Assembly: GCA_937893785.1 (NCBI GenBank) | Contig: CALCSP010000749.1 | Location: 1-20,877 of the forward strand | Origin: an uncultured Verrucomicrobiales bacterium | Lineage (GTDB): Bacteria > Verrucomicrobiota > Verrucomicrobiia > Verrucomicrobiales > DEV007 | DNA: 20,877 nucleotides | Reading direction: 5' to 3' | Shown here: piece after piece, positions 1-7,903 of the stretch | Layout of the letters: each line of letters starts with the position of its first letter | Numbering within the stretch: the first letter of the stretch is position 1 | The notes under the pieces: model-generated | What the model was told of the DNA's origin: nothing | Databases searched by the model: none | The model's input: only the letters and a program-made list of their open reading frames with translations | Made by a program: the position numbers and the translations under genes

Positions 1-35
1 AAATTAATCTTTTGCTGCTGCACATTACCTTAATA

Positions 36-2768
36 TCAGGAAAGGTTTTCGAGCATCTCATCAAGTTGTTCAATACTTGCCTTTAGGGATTCCCGCCGTG
101 TTTTGGTTTCCTCAACAACATCCTGCGGCGCACGCTCGATAAAATTGGCATTGGCTAACTTGGCGACCACCTGATCCATATCCTTCTGCAGTTTTTTTTG
201 CTCCCTTGAAATGCGTTCCCGTTCCGCCTCAATATCAACCAAGCCTTCGAGGGGCATATACATTTTGCCTAGCGGTGTGAGGAATGCGGGTGTTCCTGCA
301 GGTGCCTCATACCCCTCAGCCATGTCTATTTGCCCAGCACCGCAAAGGAACTTAAGCGTTTCAATCTCTTCTGTCACCCAGTCCACGGACGGCTCTAGGA
401 AAAACTTCACATTACGATTTGCAGCAAGGTTGTACTGGGCCTTGATATGGCGGGCACGCCCTGTTGCCTCGTGGACTGCCGTTGTTCGCTGCTGAACCTC
501 CTCAAGTCTTTGAGAATTGATTCCAGCCAACAACGGGTCAGGCGCAAGCTGACTTAGCATCAGCAGTTCTCCTTCTTGGGCAAAGCCAAGTTTCTCCCAG
601 AGTTCCTCTGTGATATGCGGCATGAAGGGATGCAGAAGCGGCAAGTACCGCAACAATACAGTATCAAAGACCAGCAGAGCCCGTGAGCGCACCGCTGGAT
701 CAACATCTTCACGCAAGTGAAGTTTTATAGATTCCAAATACCAATCACAAAACTCGCTCCAGAAAAAATCGTAAAGCCGGCTCGCTATTTCCTGAAACTT
801 GTAGCCCTCATAGGAACGCTTGAGATCCTCAGCAAGAGAATCAAGCTTGGCGAGGATATCAAGATCATAAATACTGAGGTAATCCAGCTCTTCACCGACT
901 GCTCCAGCATTACGGCTGCTTTCCCCTCCCTGCATCTGGCGAAACCGGCAGGCATTCCAAAGCTTGTTGGCAAAATTACGCCCCTCTTCAACCTGCGGAC
1001 ATTCACTTTCCTCATTCCCACTATCTTTTTCCTTTTTCCTGTTCTCAATGAACCGCACATCCGTACCGGTTGGCGCAATTCGCATGATGGAAAACCTCAA
1101 GGCATCCGCGCCATACTTATCAATGAGGTCAAGCGGGTCTGGCGAATTGCCGAGGCTCTTCGACATTTTCCTGCCTTCCTTGTCCCGGATAATGCTGGTA
1201 AAAAAGACATTAGCAAACGGTTTCTGACCAGTAAACTCATAGCCGGCCATGATCATCCGGGCGACCCAGAAGAAAATAATGTCCGGGCCGGTCACGAGGT
1301 CGGTAGTCGGGTAAAACTTCGCCTTTGCTGCCTCGTCCATGGTTGCAAATGGCCATAGCCAGGAGCTAAACCAAGTATCAAGGACATCTTCATCCTGCAC
1401 CCAGTTTTCGGGATCTGCCGGCGGCTCTAAGCTAACATGGAGATCCTCCCCTGCAGTTTCGTTGTCGAGTGATTCTGCATTCTGCAATGCCTCCGCGCGG
1501 TCTTTTCGATACCAGACAGGAATACGGTGGCCCCACCATAACTGACGGCTGATGCACCAGTCCTGAATATTTTCCATCCAGTGAGCATACGTCTTGGCCC
1601 AGCGTTCAGGACGAAACTTGATCTCACGCCCGGCAACAGCCGCAGTTGATTGTTCAACACCAGGATATTTAAGGAACCACTGCATGGAAATACGCGGTTC
1701 AACCGGCACATCTGCACGTTCACTGTATCCAACACTGTTTTCATATTCCTCAACACGGATCAAAAGACCCATCTCATCAAGCTTCTCGGCAGCACGTTTG
1801 CGTGCTTTGAAACGATCCATCCCCTCAAATTCCTCTCCTGCAAGTGCATTAAGTGTGCCGTCCGGATTAAGTACATCGATGATTTCCAAATTGTTTCTTA
1901 CACCAATGTCAAAATCGGCCTTGTCATGTGCAGGCGTCACCTTCAGGACACCTGTCCCGAACTCCGGATCGATGTGTTCATCAGCAATAATTGGAATTTC
2001 GGCCTGGGGAAACGGACGTATGGCACACTTACCAATAAGATGACTGTAGCGTTCATCATCGGGATGTACTGCAACGGCACTGTCGCCCATTAGGGTTTCC
2101 GGTCTGGTAGTGGCAATCTCAAGGAATTCTCCCTTCTGCCCAGCAATCTCATAGCGCATAAAGTAAAGCTTGCTGCGACGAGGCTTCATGATGACTTCCT
2201 CATCAGAAAGTGCCGTTAGAGAAACCGGGCACCAATTCACCATTCGCTTGCCACGGTAGATATGGCCACTCTTGAAAAAATGAATGAAACAATCCTGCAC
2301 CTGGCGCGAATAATCCTCATCCATTGTGAACCGCTCACGATCCCAATCACAAGAACACCCCAACTTCTTAAGTTGCTTGATGATGATTCCTCCGTGCTTT
2401 TCCTTCCACTCCCAGGCTCGCTGCAAGAATGCGTCACGGCCCACATCTCGACGCGTCTTGCCCTCCGTCTCACGCAGGTGCCGCTCGACCTTGGATTGGG
2501 TTGCAATGCCAGCGTGATCAGTCCCTGGTAACCACATTACCTCTCTGCCCTCCGCTCGAGCGCGTCTAGCCAGTATATCCTGAATGGTATTGTTAAGGAC
2601 ATGGCCAAGTGTCAAGACCCCTGTCACGTTTGGCGGGGGAATGACAATACTATAATGATCCTTGCCCGAGGATGAATCTCCATGAAAGGCCCGTTCATCG
2701 ATCCAGCGGGAAAACCACTTATCTTCGACCTCATTTGGCTCGTAGGCTTTGGGTATCTCGGCAGACAT
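36..2768 (-). CDS. valS: Valyl-tRNA synthetase
   Basis: Class I aminoacyl-tRNA synthetase that charges tRNA-Val in the cytoplasm. About 910 aa, a normal length for the family. Seen: the PPPNVTG block followed by TLGH at residues 53-56 (the HIGH motif with its first His replaced by Thr), the editing-domain motif TTRPETLMGD near 220-229, WCISRQLWWGHRIPVW near 404-419, KMSKS at 534-538, and a C-terminal charged coiled coil (about 840-905) typical of ValRS. Residues about 576-592 carry a Lys/Glu/Ser-rich insertion just before the usual VEEGRNFANKLWN block. The frame is open 24 codons further upstream, but the ATG giving MSAEIPKAYEP fits the family start and the extension looks non-coding. It is divergent from the amidase gene and its downstream neighbour lies outside the window. 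Identification is firm; only the exact start is open. Confidence 0.97.
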   Translation of the reverse strand: MSAEIPKAYEPNEVEDKWFSRWIDERAFHGDSSSGKDHYSIVIPPPNVTGVLTLGHVLNNTIQDILARRARAEGREVMWLPGTDHAGIATQSKVERHLRETEGKTRRDVGRDAFLQRAWEWKEKHGGIIIKQLKKLGCSCDWDRERFTMDEDYSRQVQDCFIHFFKSGHIYRGKRMVNWCPVSLTALSDEEVIMKPRRSKLYFMRYEIAGQKGEFLEIATTRPETLMGDSAVAVHPDDERYSHLIGKCAIRPFPQAEIPIIADEHIDPEFGTGVLKVTPAHDKADFDIGVRNNLEIIDVLNPDGTLNALAGEEFEGMDRFKARKRAAEKLDEMGLLIRVEEYENSVGYSERADVPVEPRISMQWFLKYPGVEQSTAAVAGREIKFRPERWAKTYAHWMENIQDWCISRQLWWGHRIPVWYRKDRAEALQNAESLDNETAGEDLHVSLEPPADPENWVQDEDVLDTWFSSWLWPFATMDEAAKAKFYPTTDLVTGPDIIFFWVARMIMAGYEFTGQKPFANVFFTSIIRDKEGRKMSKSLGNSPDPLDLIDKYGADALRFSIMRIAPTGTDVRFIENRKKEKDSGNEESECPQVEEGRNFANKLWNACRFRQMQGGESSRNAGAVGEELDYLSIYDLDILAKLDSLAEDLKRSYEGYKFQEIASRLYDFFWSEFCDWYLESIKLHLREDVDPAVRSRALLVFDTVLLRYLPLLHPFMPHITEELWEKLGFAQEGELLMLSQLAPDPLLAGINSQRLEEVQQRTTAVHEATGRARHIKAQYNLAANRNVKFFLEPSVDWVTEEIETLKFLCGAGQIDMAEGYEAPAGTPAFLTPLGKMYMPLEGLVDIEAERERISREQKKLQKDMDQVVAKLANANFIERAPQDVVEETKTRRESLKASIEQLDEMLENLS

Positions 2769-2891
2769 GTGGGCGGAAATAACCTGAACGACCCCAAGTT
2801 TGCAAAATCTAATTGAGTCTTCGTGAAATAATAATATCAACTATAAGGCTTGCCAATCCCCCCAAAAGGACAGCCACATGCCCAAAAACCA
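2769..2891. promoter_or_regulatory. Divergent intergenic region between valS and amidase
   Basis: This 123-bp A+T-rich gap must hold the promoters of both divergent genes. On the plus strand TTGAGT (2813-2818) and TATCAA (2835-2840) are 16 bp apart, a weak sigma-70-like pair. An AAGGA at 2866-2870 is well spaced for an ATG at 2878, but that ATG opens only a five-codon frame ending at TGA 2893-2895, which overlaps the amidase ATG at 2892. No clear promoter was recognised for valS. Confidence 0.25.
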
Positions 2892-3887
2892 ATGATTAAG
2901 GCCCATAATGCCCCATTCCTGCACGCTTTCTTGGCAAGAATTGCACTTGGGCTCTGCTGTGCGAGTGCCTTTACGACAGCAGAGAGTGCCGCCCTAAAAG
3001 TCATCCAGCACAATGGTCGGGATTATGTCACAGCTCAAAATATCAAGGATTTCTACCGCTTCACATCTCTAAACGTTAAAAACGGGACACTGAAGTTTTT
3101 ATCCCCGAAAATCGAAATGGAAATCCGTGGCGGGTCCGACAACCTTTATATCAACCGCATTTTGTTCAGACTGAGTTATCCAGTTGTCTACAAAGACCGT
3201 GATTATTTGTTTTCACGTATCGACCTGGACAAGTTGATCAACCCGGTTTTGCGACCAAGCTTTATCAAGAGTGCCAAACGATTTAGGTCGGTAGTTATCG
3301 ACCCAGGTCATGGCGGCAGTGACCCAGGAAGTAAAAGCAAGTATGGAAATGAAAAGGACTTTAACCTGAAGCTTGCCAATTTGCTGAAACGGGATCTAGA
3401 GCGGCGCGGTTTCCGAGTGCGGATGACGCGCACCGACGATACCTTTCCAACCCTTCGTGAACGAGTTAATTTTACCAATCGAATCTCGGAGGCAATATTC
3501 ATTTCCCTGCATTTCAATGCCTATCGAAACTCTTCCGCCAAGGGCATAGAAACCTATGCCCTAAGCCCAAAGGATACTGGCACCCACAACTCCCGAGGTA
3601 TAAGAGGAAGTGTGCTTACCGGAAATGCACGGGATGCAGAAAATATTGCACTCGCAACCGCCATTCATGCTTCCCTCCTGAAAAGGACCAATGCCGAAGA
3701 TAGAGGTATTAAGCGCGACCGGTTTACAGTCCTTGCCGATATCAACAAACCCGCGGTACTTGTTGAGGGCGGCTTTCTAACCAACCCGGATGAAGCACGC
3801 AAAATTGCCAGCCCTTCCTACCTTGCCCTCTTATCTAGGAGTATTGCGGATGCTGTTGTTACTTACCGAAACGCATTGCGCAAATAG
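2892..3887 (+). CDS. N-acetylmuramoyl-L-alanine amidase (Amidase_3), secreted
   Basis: Zinc amidase that cleaves the bond between N-acetylmuramic acid and L-alanine in peptidoglycan, acting in the periplasm, usually in daughter-cell separation or wall turnover. 331 aa from the ATG. Seen: a Sec signal peptide (residues about 1-30, hydrophobic core 8-27), then a region at about 35-120 resembling the copper-amine-oxidase-like N-terminal stalk domain, then the catalytic domain: VVIDPGHGGSDPG (zinc His140), Glu154 in GNEKDFNL, FISLHFNA (His207), and catalytic Glu292 in VLVEGGFLTNP. All expected zinc and catalytic residues are present. A TTG in the same frame at 2850 would add 14 residues before the signal peptide, so the ATG is preferred. 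It is convergent with gmk. Which Ami paralogue it matches cannot be said from sequence alone. Confidence 0.93.
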   Translation: MIKAHNAPFLHAFLARIALGLCCASAFTTAESAALKVIQHNGRDYVTAQNIKDFYRFTSLNVKNGTLKFLSPKIEMEIRGGSDNLYINRILFRLSYPVVYKDRDYLFSRIDLDKLINPVLRPSFIKSAKRFRSVVIDPGHGGSDPGSKSKYGNEKDFNLKLANLLKRDLERRGFRVRMTRTDDTFPTLRERVNFTNRISEAIFISLHFNAYRNSSAKGIETYALSPKDTGTHNSRGIRGSVLTGNARDAENIALATAIHASLLKRTNAEDRGIKRDRFTVLADINKPAVLVEGGFLTNPDEARKIASPSYLALLSRSIADAVVTYRNALRK

Positions 3888-3932
3888 CATAATGCCTGCT
3901 GAGCATAATGTATCCGAACCGTGCTTAGACGC

Positions 3933-4559
3933 TCAAGATAGCCTTGCCACCCGCAAACGCTCAGCATCCAGGATTGCTCTAAATGAAGCGTAATCCTGTT
4001 CACGAGTGCTACTCAGAATCCGATAGGTGTAATGCTGCCAATGCTCCATTTCCTTAATGGCATTATCCATGCGTAAGCGAAATGTCTCATCATTCTCACT
4101 GCCACGTCCTCGCAAACGGCGCTCCAGTTCCAAGGTGTCAGAAGGCATGAGAAACACATCAACAAGGCGGCTTGAAATTAACGGATCACTACAGGCCCTA
4201 ATCTGCGTAGCGCCTTGAATATCAATATCCATAATGACATCGAAACCGGATTCTATAAGGCTGGTGACCGAGTTACGTAATGTTCCATACCGCCACTTGT
4301 GAACACCTGCATGCTCCAAAAACTCGCCCGCCTTAACTTTGCCGGAAAACTCCTCATCTGAAAGAAAATGATAATCGCTCCCGTCCACTTCACCCTCGCG
4401 GCGAGGTCTCGTGGTACAGGACACTGAAAAACGCGTAACGGGGTCATGCTCCACCACCGAACGTAACACAGTGGATTTGCCGGCACCCGCAGGTCCGGAA
4501 AGCACCAACAGCAATCCCGGTTTTGGATTAGCTGTTCCTTGGTCAGGTTGCTTGGCCAT
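3933..4559 (-). CDS. gmk: Guanylate kinase
   Basis: Phosphorylates GMP to GDP using ATP in purine nucleotide metabolism. 208 aa, standard length. Seen: Walker A GPAGAGKST at residues 22-30, the GMP-binding segment with SCTTRPRREGEVDGSDYHFLS, EFLEHAGVHKWRYGT (usually HGNYYGT, so this stretch is slightly divergent), and the D-I-D-I-Q-G-A block after a predicted beta strand. The start codon shares one base with the stop of yicC (TAATG), so translation is probably coupled to the upstream gene. yicC-gmk is a widespread bacterial gene order. The gene ends tail-to-tail with the amidase, 45 bp apart. Confidence 0.97.
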   Translation of the reverse strand: MAKQPDQGTANPKPGLLLVLSGPAGAGKSTVLRSVVEHDPVTRFSVSCTTRPRREGEVDGSDYHFLSDEEFSGKVKAGEFLEHAGVHKWRYGTLRNSVTSLIESGFDVIMDIDIQGATQIRACSDPLISSRLVDVFLMPSDTLELERRLRGRGSENDETFRLRMDNAIKEMEHWQHYTYRILSSTREQDYASFRAILDAERLRVARLS

Positions 4560-5434
4560 TACTCAATGTTTTGAACCTGTTCACGAATTTTTTCTAGCTC
4601 GGTCTTCGCCTCGATTATGTATTGGGCAATGCCGGCATCGTTGGCCTTGCTGCCAATAGTATTCAACTCACGATTGATTTCCTGAGCCAGAAAATCAAGC
4701 GGCCGGCCAACAGGATCCGAGCTTTCAAAATACCGTGAGCACTGCAGAAAATGACTTCGGAGCCTCGTAATTTCCTCACTAATGTCACTGCGCTCGGCAA
4801 ACAAACCGATCTCTTTCATCACCCGTTCATCATCACTGTCTATATCAAGACCGGCTGCATTGAGCCTCTTGTGAAGATTTGCGCGATACCTCTCAACGAC
4901 ATCTGGCGCACATCTTGAAATTTTCTCCACAAAATCCTCAAGAACAGACAACCGCGACCGCAAATCCTCGCACAGGTGCCTCCCTTCCTGTGAGCGCATT
5001 TCAACAAGTGCACCCATCGCGGCATCAAGTGCGCGGCTAACTGGTTCCCATGCATCCTCGGGAGCAGGTAACTTAACACCCAGAGACAAGACGCCGGGCG
5101 CTCTCAGCGGATCAAAACCCTTAAGAATTTCACCCAACTCGAGTTTCTCGCCGAGCCCCCTTAAAATTTCGACATATTGTTGCGCCAATTCCTCGTCCAC
5201 CTGTAACTGCCCCGAAGAATCCTCTGCTGCCGAAATGTTGATGCTTACATTGACTCTGCCACGCGAAATATCCACGCCGATGCGTTCCCGCACCTGTGAC
5301 TCAAGACGAACAAACTCCCGCGGCAAGCTGACAACAATATCAATCTGTTTGCGGTTTACCGATGAAACCTCTGCTCGGTAAACCAAGCCATCTGCCGAGG
5401 CCTCACCGTTGCCGAACCCTGTCATGCTCTTCAT
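4559..5434 (-). CDS. yicC: YicC family protein, putative endoribonuclease
   Basis: Member of the YicC/YloC family, whose E. coli member is reported to be an RNA-cleaving enzyme. 291 aa, typical length. Seen: the family-defining start MKSMTGFGNGEA, the conserved VNRKQIDIVVSLPREF segment near residue 27, RGRVNVSI near 59, and the conserved C-terminal domain (about 205-291) with LDFLAQEINRELNTIGSKA and IEAKTELEKIREQVQNIE. The stop overlaps the gmk start by one base, forming a two-gene operon. No Shine-Dalgarno-like sequence is visible before the ATG. Identification by family is very secure, and the physiological role in this organism is unknown. Confidence 0.96.
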   Translation of the reverse strand: MKSMTGFGNGEASADGLVYRAEVSSVNRKQIDIVVSLPREFVRLESQVRERIGVDISRGRVNVSINISAAEDSSGQLQVDEELAQQYVEILRGLGEKLELGEILKGFDPLRAPGVLSLGVKLPAPEDAWEPVSRALDAAMGALVEMRSQEGRHLCEDLRSRLSVLEDFVEKISRCAPDVVERYRANLHKRLNAAGLDIDSDDERVMKEIGLFAERSDISEEITRLRSHFLQCSRYFESSDPVGRPLDFLAQEINRELNTIGSKANDAGIAQYIIEAKTELEKIREQVQNIE

Positions 5435-5684
5435 TATCTTGAAATCAATAACCCATCGGGCGATATGACAAATACAAATCGAATCCTCTAAGCCGTTATC
5501 CTCAAGAGCTTAAGGCCAAAAATACCTTAAAATACCTGCAAAAAAGAGGTTTCCTTATAATGAAGTAACACAAAGAGCCACTTCGATAACAATCCCCAAG
5601 ACCTCAAGGGAACTTCATGCTATTTTAATTGCTCTCTGATTGAAACTCCGCTGCTGCCAGCTGGAGGGGCAACAACCCCTCTTG
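5435..5684. other. 250-bp gene-free gap upstream of small secreted protein
   Basis: No convincing ORF on either strand. It contains TTAAGG (5510-5515) and CCTTAA (5525-5530), a 6-bp inverted repeat with a 9-base spacer, and a consensus -10-like TATAAT at 5556-5561 without a recognisable -35 element at the right spacing. It should include the promoter of yicC-gmk on the minus strand and possibly that of the plus-strand gene at 5685. Confidence 0.4.
5664..5681 (+). promoter_or_regulatory. Hairpin just before the start of the small secreted protein
   Basis: GAGGGG, the spacer CAACAA, then CCCCTC form a perfect 6-bp G+C-rich stem ending 3 bases before the ATG at 5685. The left arm (within GGAGGGG) is the only Shine-Dalgarno-like sequence nearby, although at about 15 bases it is far from the ATG. 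If it forms in mRNA it would limit ribosome access. A function is inferred from position only. Confidence 0.3.
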
Positions 5685-5966
5685 ATGACTCACCTTAAAA
5701 TTTATTTATCGGCAATTCTTATAACGTTGCCTGGGCCATTGATAGCCCAGGACAGCGATGCCAATCCGTCTGCCGTCAAGGAGACCATTGTGGAAGTTAG
5801 CGGAAATTTTGACCCTTCTTCTGCTACAAGTGGCACCCTGCCTTCACCCGTTCCTGACCCAAGAACACCCTCTCCAGTTCCAAAATCAGGGCTTTTCTAT
5901 ATCCTGCCAATTATTGGGCTTTGGATGATGCTGAGGCGCCGCAGCTACCGTGATTCCAATAGATAA
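5685..5966 (+). CDS. Small secreted protein with VPxSG C-terminal sorting-like tail
   Basis: Predicted 93-aa exported protein of unknown function. Seen: an N-terminal signal peptide (residues 1-21, cleavage plausible after LIA), a short acidic/Thr-Val region (about 22-50), a Pro-rich stretch with PSPVP twice (53-66), then VPKSG (65-69), a hydrophobic helix (70-83) and the basic end RRRSYRDSNR. Motif, transmembrane helix, then Arg cluster is the layout of exosortase substrates. The VPDSG-CTERM class known in Verrucomicrobiota is the closest match I can name, with K instead of D here. An in-frame TTG at 5640 would put 15 extra residues before the signal peptide, so ATG 5685 is chosen. The short length and lack of homologues known to me keep confidence moderate. 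It stands alone between yicC and leuA. Confidence 0.6.
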   Translation: MTHLKIYLSAILITLPGPLIAQDSDANPSAVKETIVEVSGNFDPSSATSGTLPSPVPDPRTPSPVPKSGLFYILPIIGLWMMLRRRSYRDSNR

Positions 5967-6037
5967 TCTGTTGCTGGGTGAAATTGACTTTACGTCTTCA
6001 GGCTTTAACTTAAAAAGTTGATTCGTACCGGTAAATC

Positions 6038-6127
6038 ATGATTGCGGCCCACCCAAAGCATCTTAATGATCACAGTCTTTTCCTTCCTGGCAAGCTGGTG
6101 AGCCGACTTGCAATGCTCGGCCTATAG
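6038..6127 (+). CDS. Possible Leu-rich leader peptide upstream of leuA
   Basis: A 29-codon ATG-initiated frame ending in TAG, located 93 bases before leuA. Seven of its 29 codons are Leu (positions 9, 14, 16, 20, 24, 27 and 29: CTT four times, CTG, CTC and CTA), concentrated in the second half. It ends inside the loop of the hairpin at 6115-6134. Leu-rich leaders control leucine operons by attenuation in enterobacteria and some other bacteria. There is no Shine-Dalgarno site and no run of consecutive Leu codons, so this is a hypothesis resting on position and composition. Confidence 0.25.
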   Translation: MIAAHPKHLNDHSLFLPGKLVSRLAMLGL

Positions 6128-6146
6128 TCCGAGCGATTCTTTCTTT
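6090..6146 (+). promoter_or_regulatory. Candidate attenuator structure before leuA
   Basis: Two hairpins can form: GCAAG(6090-6094)/CTTGC(6107-6111), extended by GG/CC, and GCTCGG(6115-6120)/CCGAGC(6129-6134), followed by the T-rich gattctttcttt (6135-6146). A competing stem GCCGA(6102-6106)/TCGGC(6117-6121) would exclude both. That matches the 1:2, 2:3, 3:4 logic of an attenuator. Weak points: the T tract is interrupted, and the leader stop lies in the loop of the last hairpin instead of between segments 1 and 2. The last hairpin could simply be a terminator for the small gene upstream. Confidence 0.3.
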
Positions 6147-6220
6147 ACCAGTGACCGCATCCTCAGTTTAAGGGGTGCATTACGCTCACAAAGAATTTCG
6201 TCGCTTTTTCCAATAAAACC

Positions 6221-7897
6221 ATGAAACCGCAAAACCTTCAAAAATACTGCCCGTTTCCACCGGTTGAACTCACCGACCGGCAATGGCCGGACAAACAGAT
6301 TACAGATTCGCCAATCTGGTGCAGTGTAGACCTGCGTGATGGCAATCAGGCGCTGGCCGTGCCGATGAATGTCACCCAAAAGCTTGAGCTTTTCGAACTG
6401 CTGGTCAAAATCGGTTTCCGCCAAATTGAAATAGGATTCCCTTCCGCCTCGCAAACAGAGTTTGATTTTGTTCGCAAACTTGTTGATGACGGGCTGATCC
6501 CTGACGGTGTTCAATTACAGTGCCTTGTCCAGGCGCGTGAACACCTCATCAAGCGCACATTTGAGGCACTAGAAGGCGTGCCAAATGCCATTGTTCACCT
6601 CTATAACTCTACTTCGCCGCTGCAGCGCCGAATCACTTTTGGAGGAGCCAGTCGCCAACAAATCAAGAATATGGCCGTGGAAGGTGCTGCCTTGATTAAA
6701 GAAATGGCAGCCCTGACAAAGGGCACAAAGATCGATCTTGAATATTCACCGGAAAGTTTTTCTGATACCGAACTGGAATTCGCACTTGATGTCTGTCACG
6801 GCGTCATGGATGTCTGGCAACCTACGGTGGATAAACCTATTATCCTGAACCTTCCGGCTACCGTTGAATGGACGACACCAAATATTCATGCCGACCAGAT
6901 TGAGTGGTTTTGCCGCAATGTACAGCAACGCAACTGTGTGCATGTGAGCCTGCATACCCATAATGACAGGGGGACCGGCACAGCTGCCACCGAACTGGGT
7001 CTACTCGCAGGCGCCGATCGTGTGGAGGGCACACTTTTTGGCAACGGCGAACGCACGGGCAATCTAGACATCGCCACTGTTGCCCTCAACATGAACAGCC
7101 ACGGCATCGATACTGGACTGGATTTCTCTGACGTGCCGGCAGCCCGTGAAATATACGAGCGCTGCACACTAATGTCTGTCCCCGAGCGCCATCCTTACGC
7201 AGGTGACTTGGTGTTTACCGCTTTTTCAGGCAGCCACCAAGATGCCATCAAAAAAGGCATGGATTGCAGAGAGAACGAACATCAGCTCTGGGAAGTGCCC
7301 TATCTCACCATAGATCCTGAAGATATAGGCAGGAGCTATGAGGCAATCATTCGCATCAATAGCCAGAGCGGCAAAGGAGGTGTTGCCTACATCCTTGACC
7401 GTGAGTTCGGTTTTGACCTCCCCAAGCCCATGCAACCACAGGTTGGAGGCCGTATTTACTCACTGGCAGACAAACTTGGACGAGAATTATCCAATGCAGA
7501 AATTCGTCAGGCATTCCTCGATGAATTTGTAAACCGTGAGAATCAACTCGTCCTGCTGGATTATGAAATTGACCACCAAGATGTTAATCCCGGGAATGTC
7601 CGTTGCAGGGCAAAAGTGAAGCACAACGGACAACCCATGGAAGCCACCGGCATTGGCAACGGCCCAATCAATTCTTTTGTGAACGCACTAGAAAGCCTCG
7701 GACTAAAAGATTTCAAGCTCAGCGACTACCGCTCACATGCAATCAATCACGGTTCGGATGCAGATTCCGCCGCCTATATCCTGCTTGAAAAAGAAGGCTC
7801 TGCAGGCATCTGGGGGTGCGGGGTGGATCCATCCATTGAATTGGCTGGTGTAAAGGCACTTGTCAGCGCCTGGAACCTTTTGTCAGAAAGCGTCTAG
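6221..7897 (+). CDS. leuA: 2-isopropylmalate synthase, long (yeast-like) type
   Basis: Condenses 2-ketoisovalerate with acetyl-CoA, the first committed step of leucine biosynthesis. 558 aa, matching the long LeuA class found in yeast, actinobacteria and some other bacteria. Seen: the opening PFPPVELTDRQWP, WCSVDLRDGNQAL (residues 33-45, metal Asp40), the HTHNDRGTGTAA metal site (His245, His247), GNGERTGN at 274-281, RHPYAGDLVFTAFSGSHQDAI, and a C-terminal regulatory (LeuA dimer) domain from about 430, ending with GVDPSIELAGVKALVSAWN. All catalytic motifs are intact and the C-terminal domain is present, so leucine feedback control is likely. No Shine-Dalgarno site precedes the ATG. It stands alone without leuB/C/D and ends 6 bp from truA on the other strand. 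Confidence 0.96.
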   Translation: MKPQNLQKYCPFPPVELTDRQWPDKQITDSPIWCSVDLRDGNQALAVPMNVTQKLELFELLVKIGFRQIEIGFPSASQTEFDFVRKLVDDGLIPDGVQLQCLVQAREHLIKRTFEALEGVPNAIVHLYNSTSPLQRRITFGGASRQQIKNMAVEGAALIKEMAALTKGTKIDLEYSPESFSDTELEFALDVCHGVMDVWQPTVDKPIILNLPATVEWTTPNIHADQIEWFCRNVQQRNCVHVSLHTHNDRGTGTAATELGLLAGADRVEGTLFGNGERTGNLDIATVALNMNSHGIDTGLDFSDVPAAREIYERCTLMSVPERHPYAGDLVFTAFSGSHQDAIKKGMDCRENEHQLWEVPYLTIDPEDIGRSYEAIIRINSQSGKGGVAYILDREFGFDLPKPMQPQVGGRIYSLADKLGRELSNAEIRQAFLDEFVNRENQLVLLDYEIDHQDVNPGNVRCRAKVKHNGQPMEATGIGNGPINSFVNALESLGLKDFKLSDYRSHAINHGSDADSAAYILLEKEGSAGIWGCGVDPSIELAGVKALVSAWNLLSESV

Positions 7898-7903
7898 AAG
7901 GCT

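Noticed and set aside
717..2531. Long plus-strand open frames (up to 213 codons) opposite valS
   Set aside because: They are antisense to a fully intact ValRS, have no domain character, and overlap each other in different frames.
3886..3910. Direct repeat AGCATAATG at 3886-3894 and 3902-3910 between amidase and gmk
   Set aside because: Only two 9-bp copies overlapping a stop codon, with no associated element; probably a small local duplication without function.
6122..6514. 130-codon minus-strand ORF across the leuA start
   Set aside because: Antisense to the conserved N-terminus of LeuA and without recognisable motifs.
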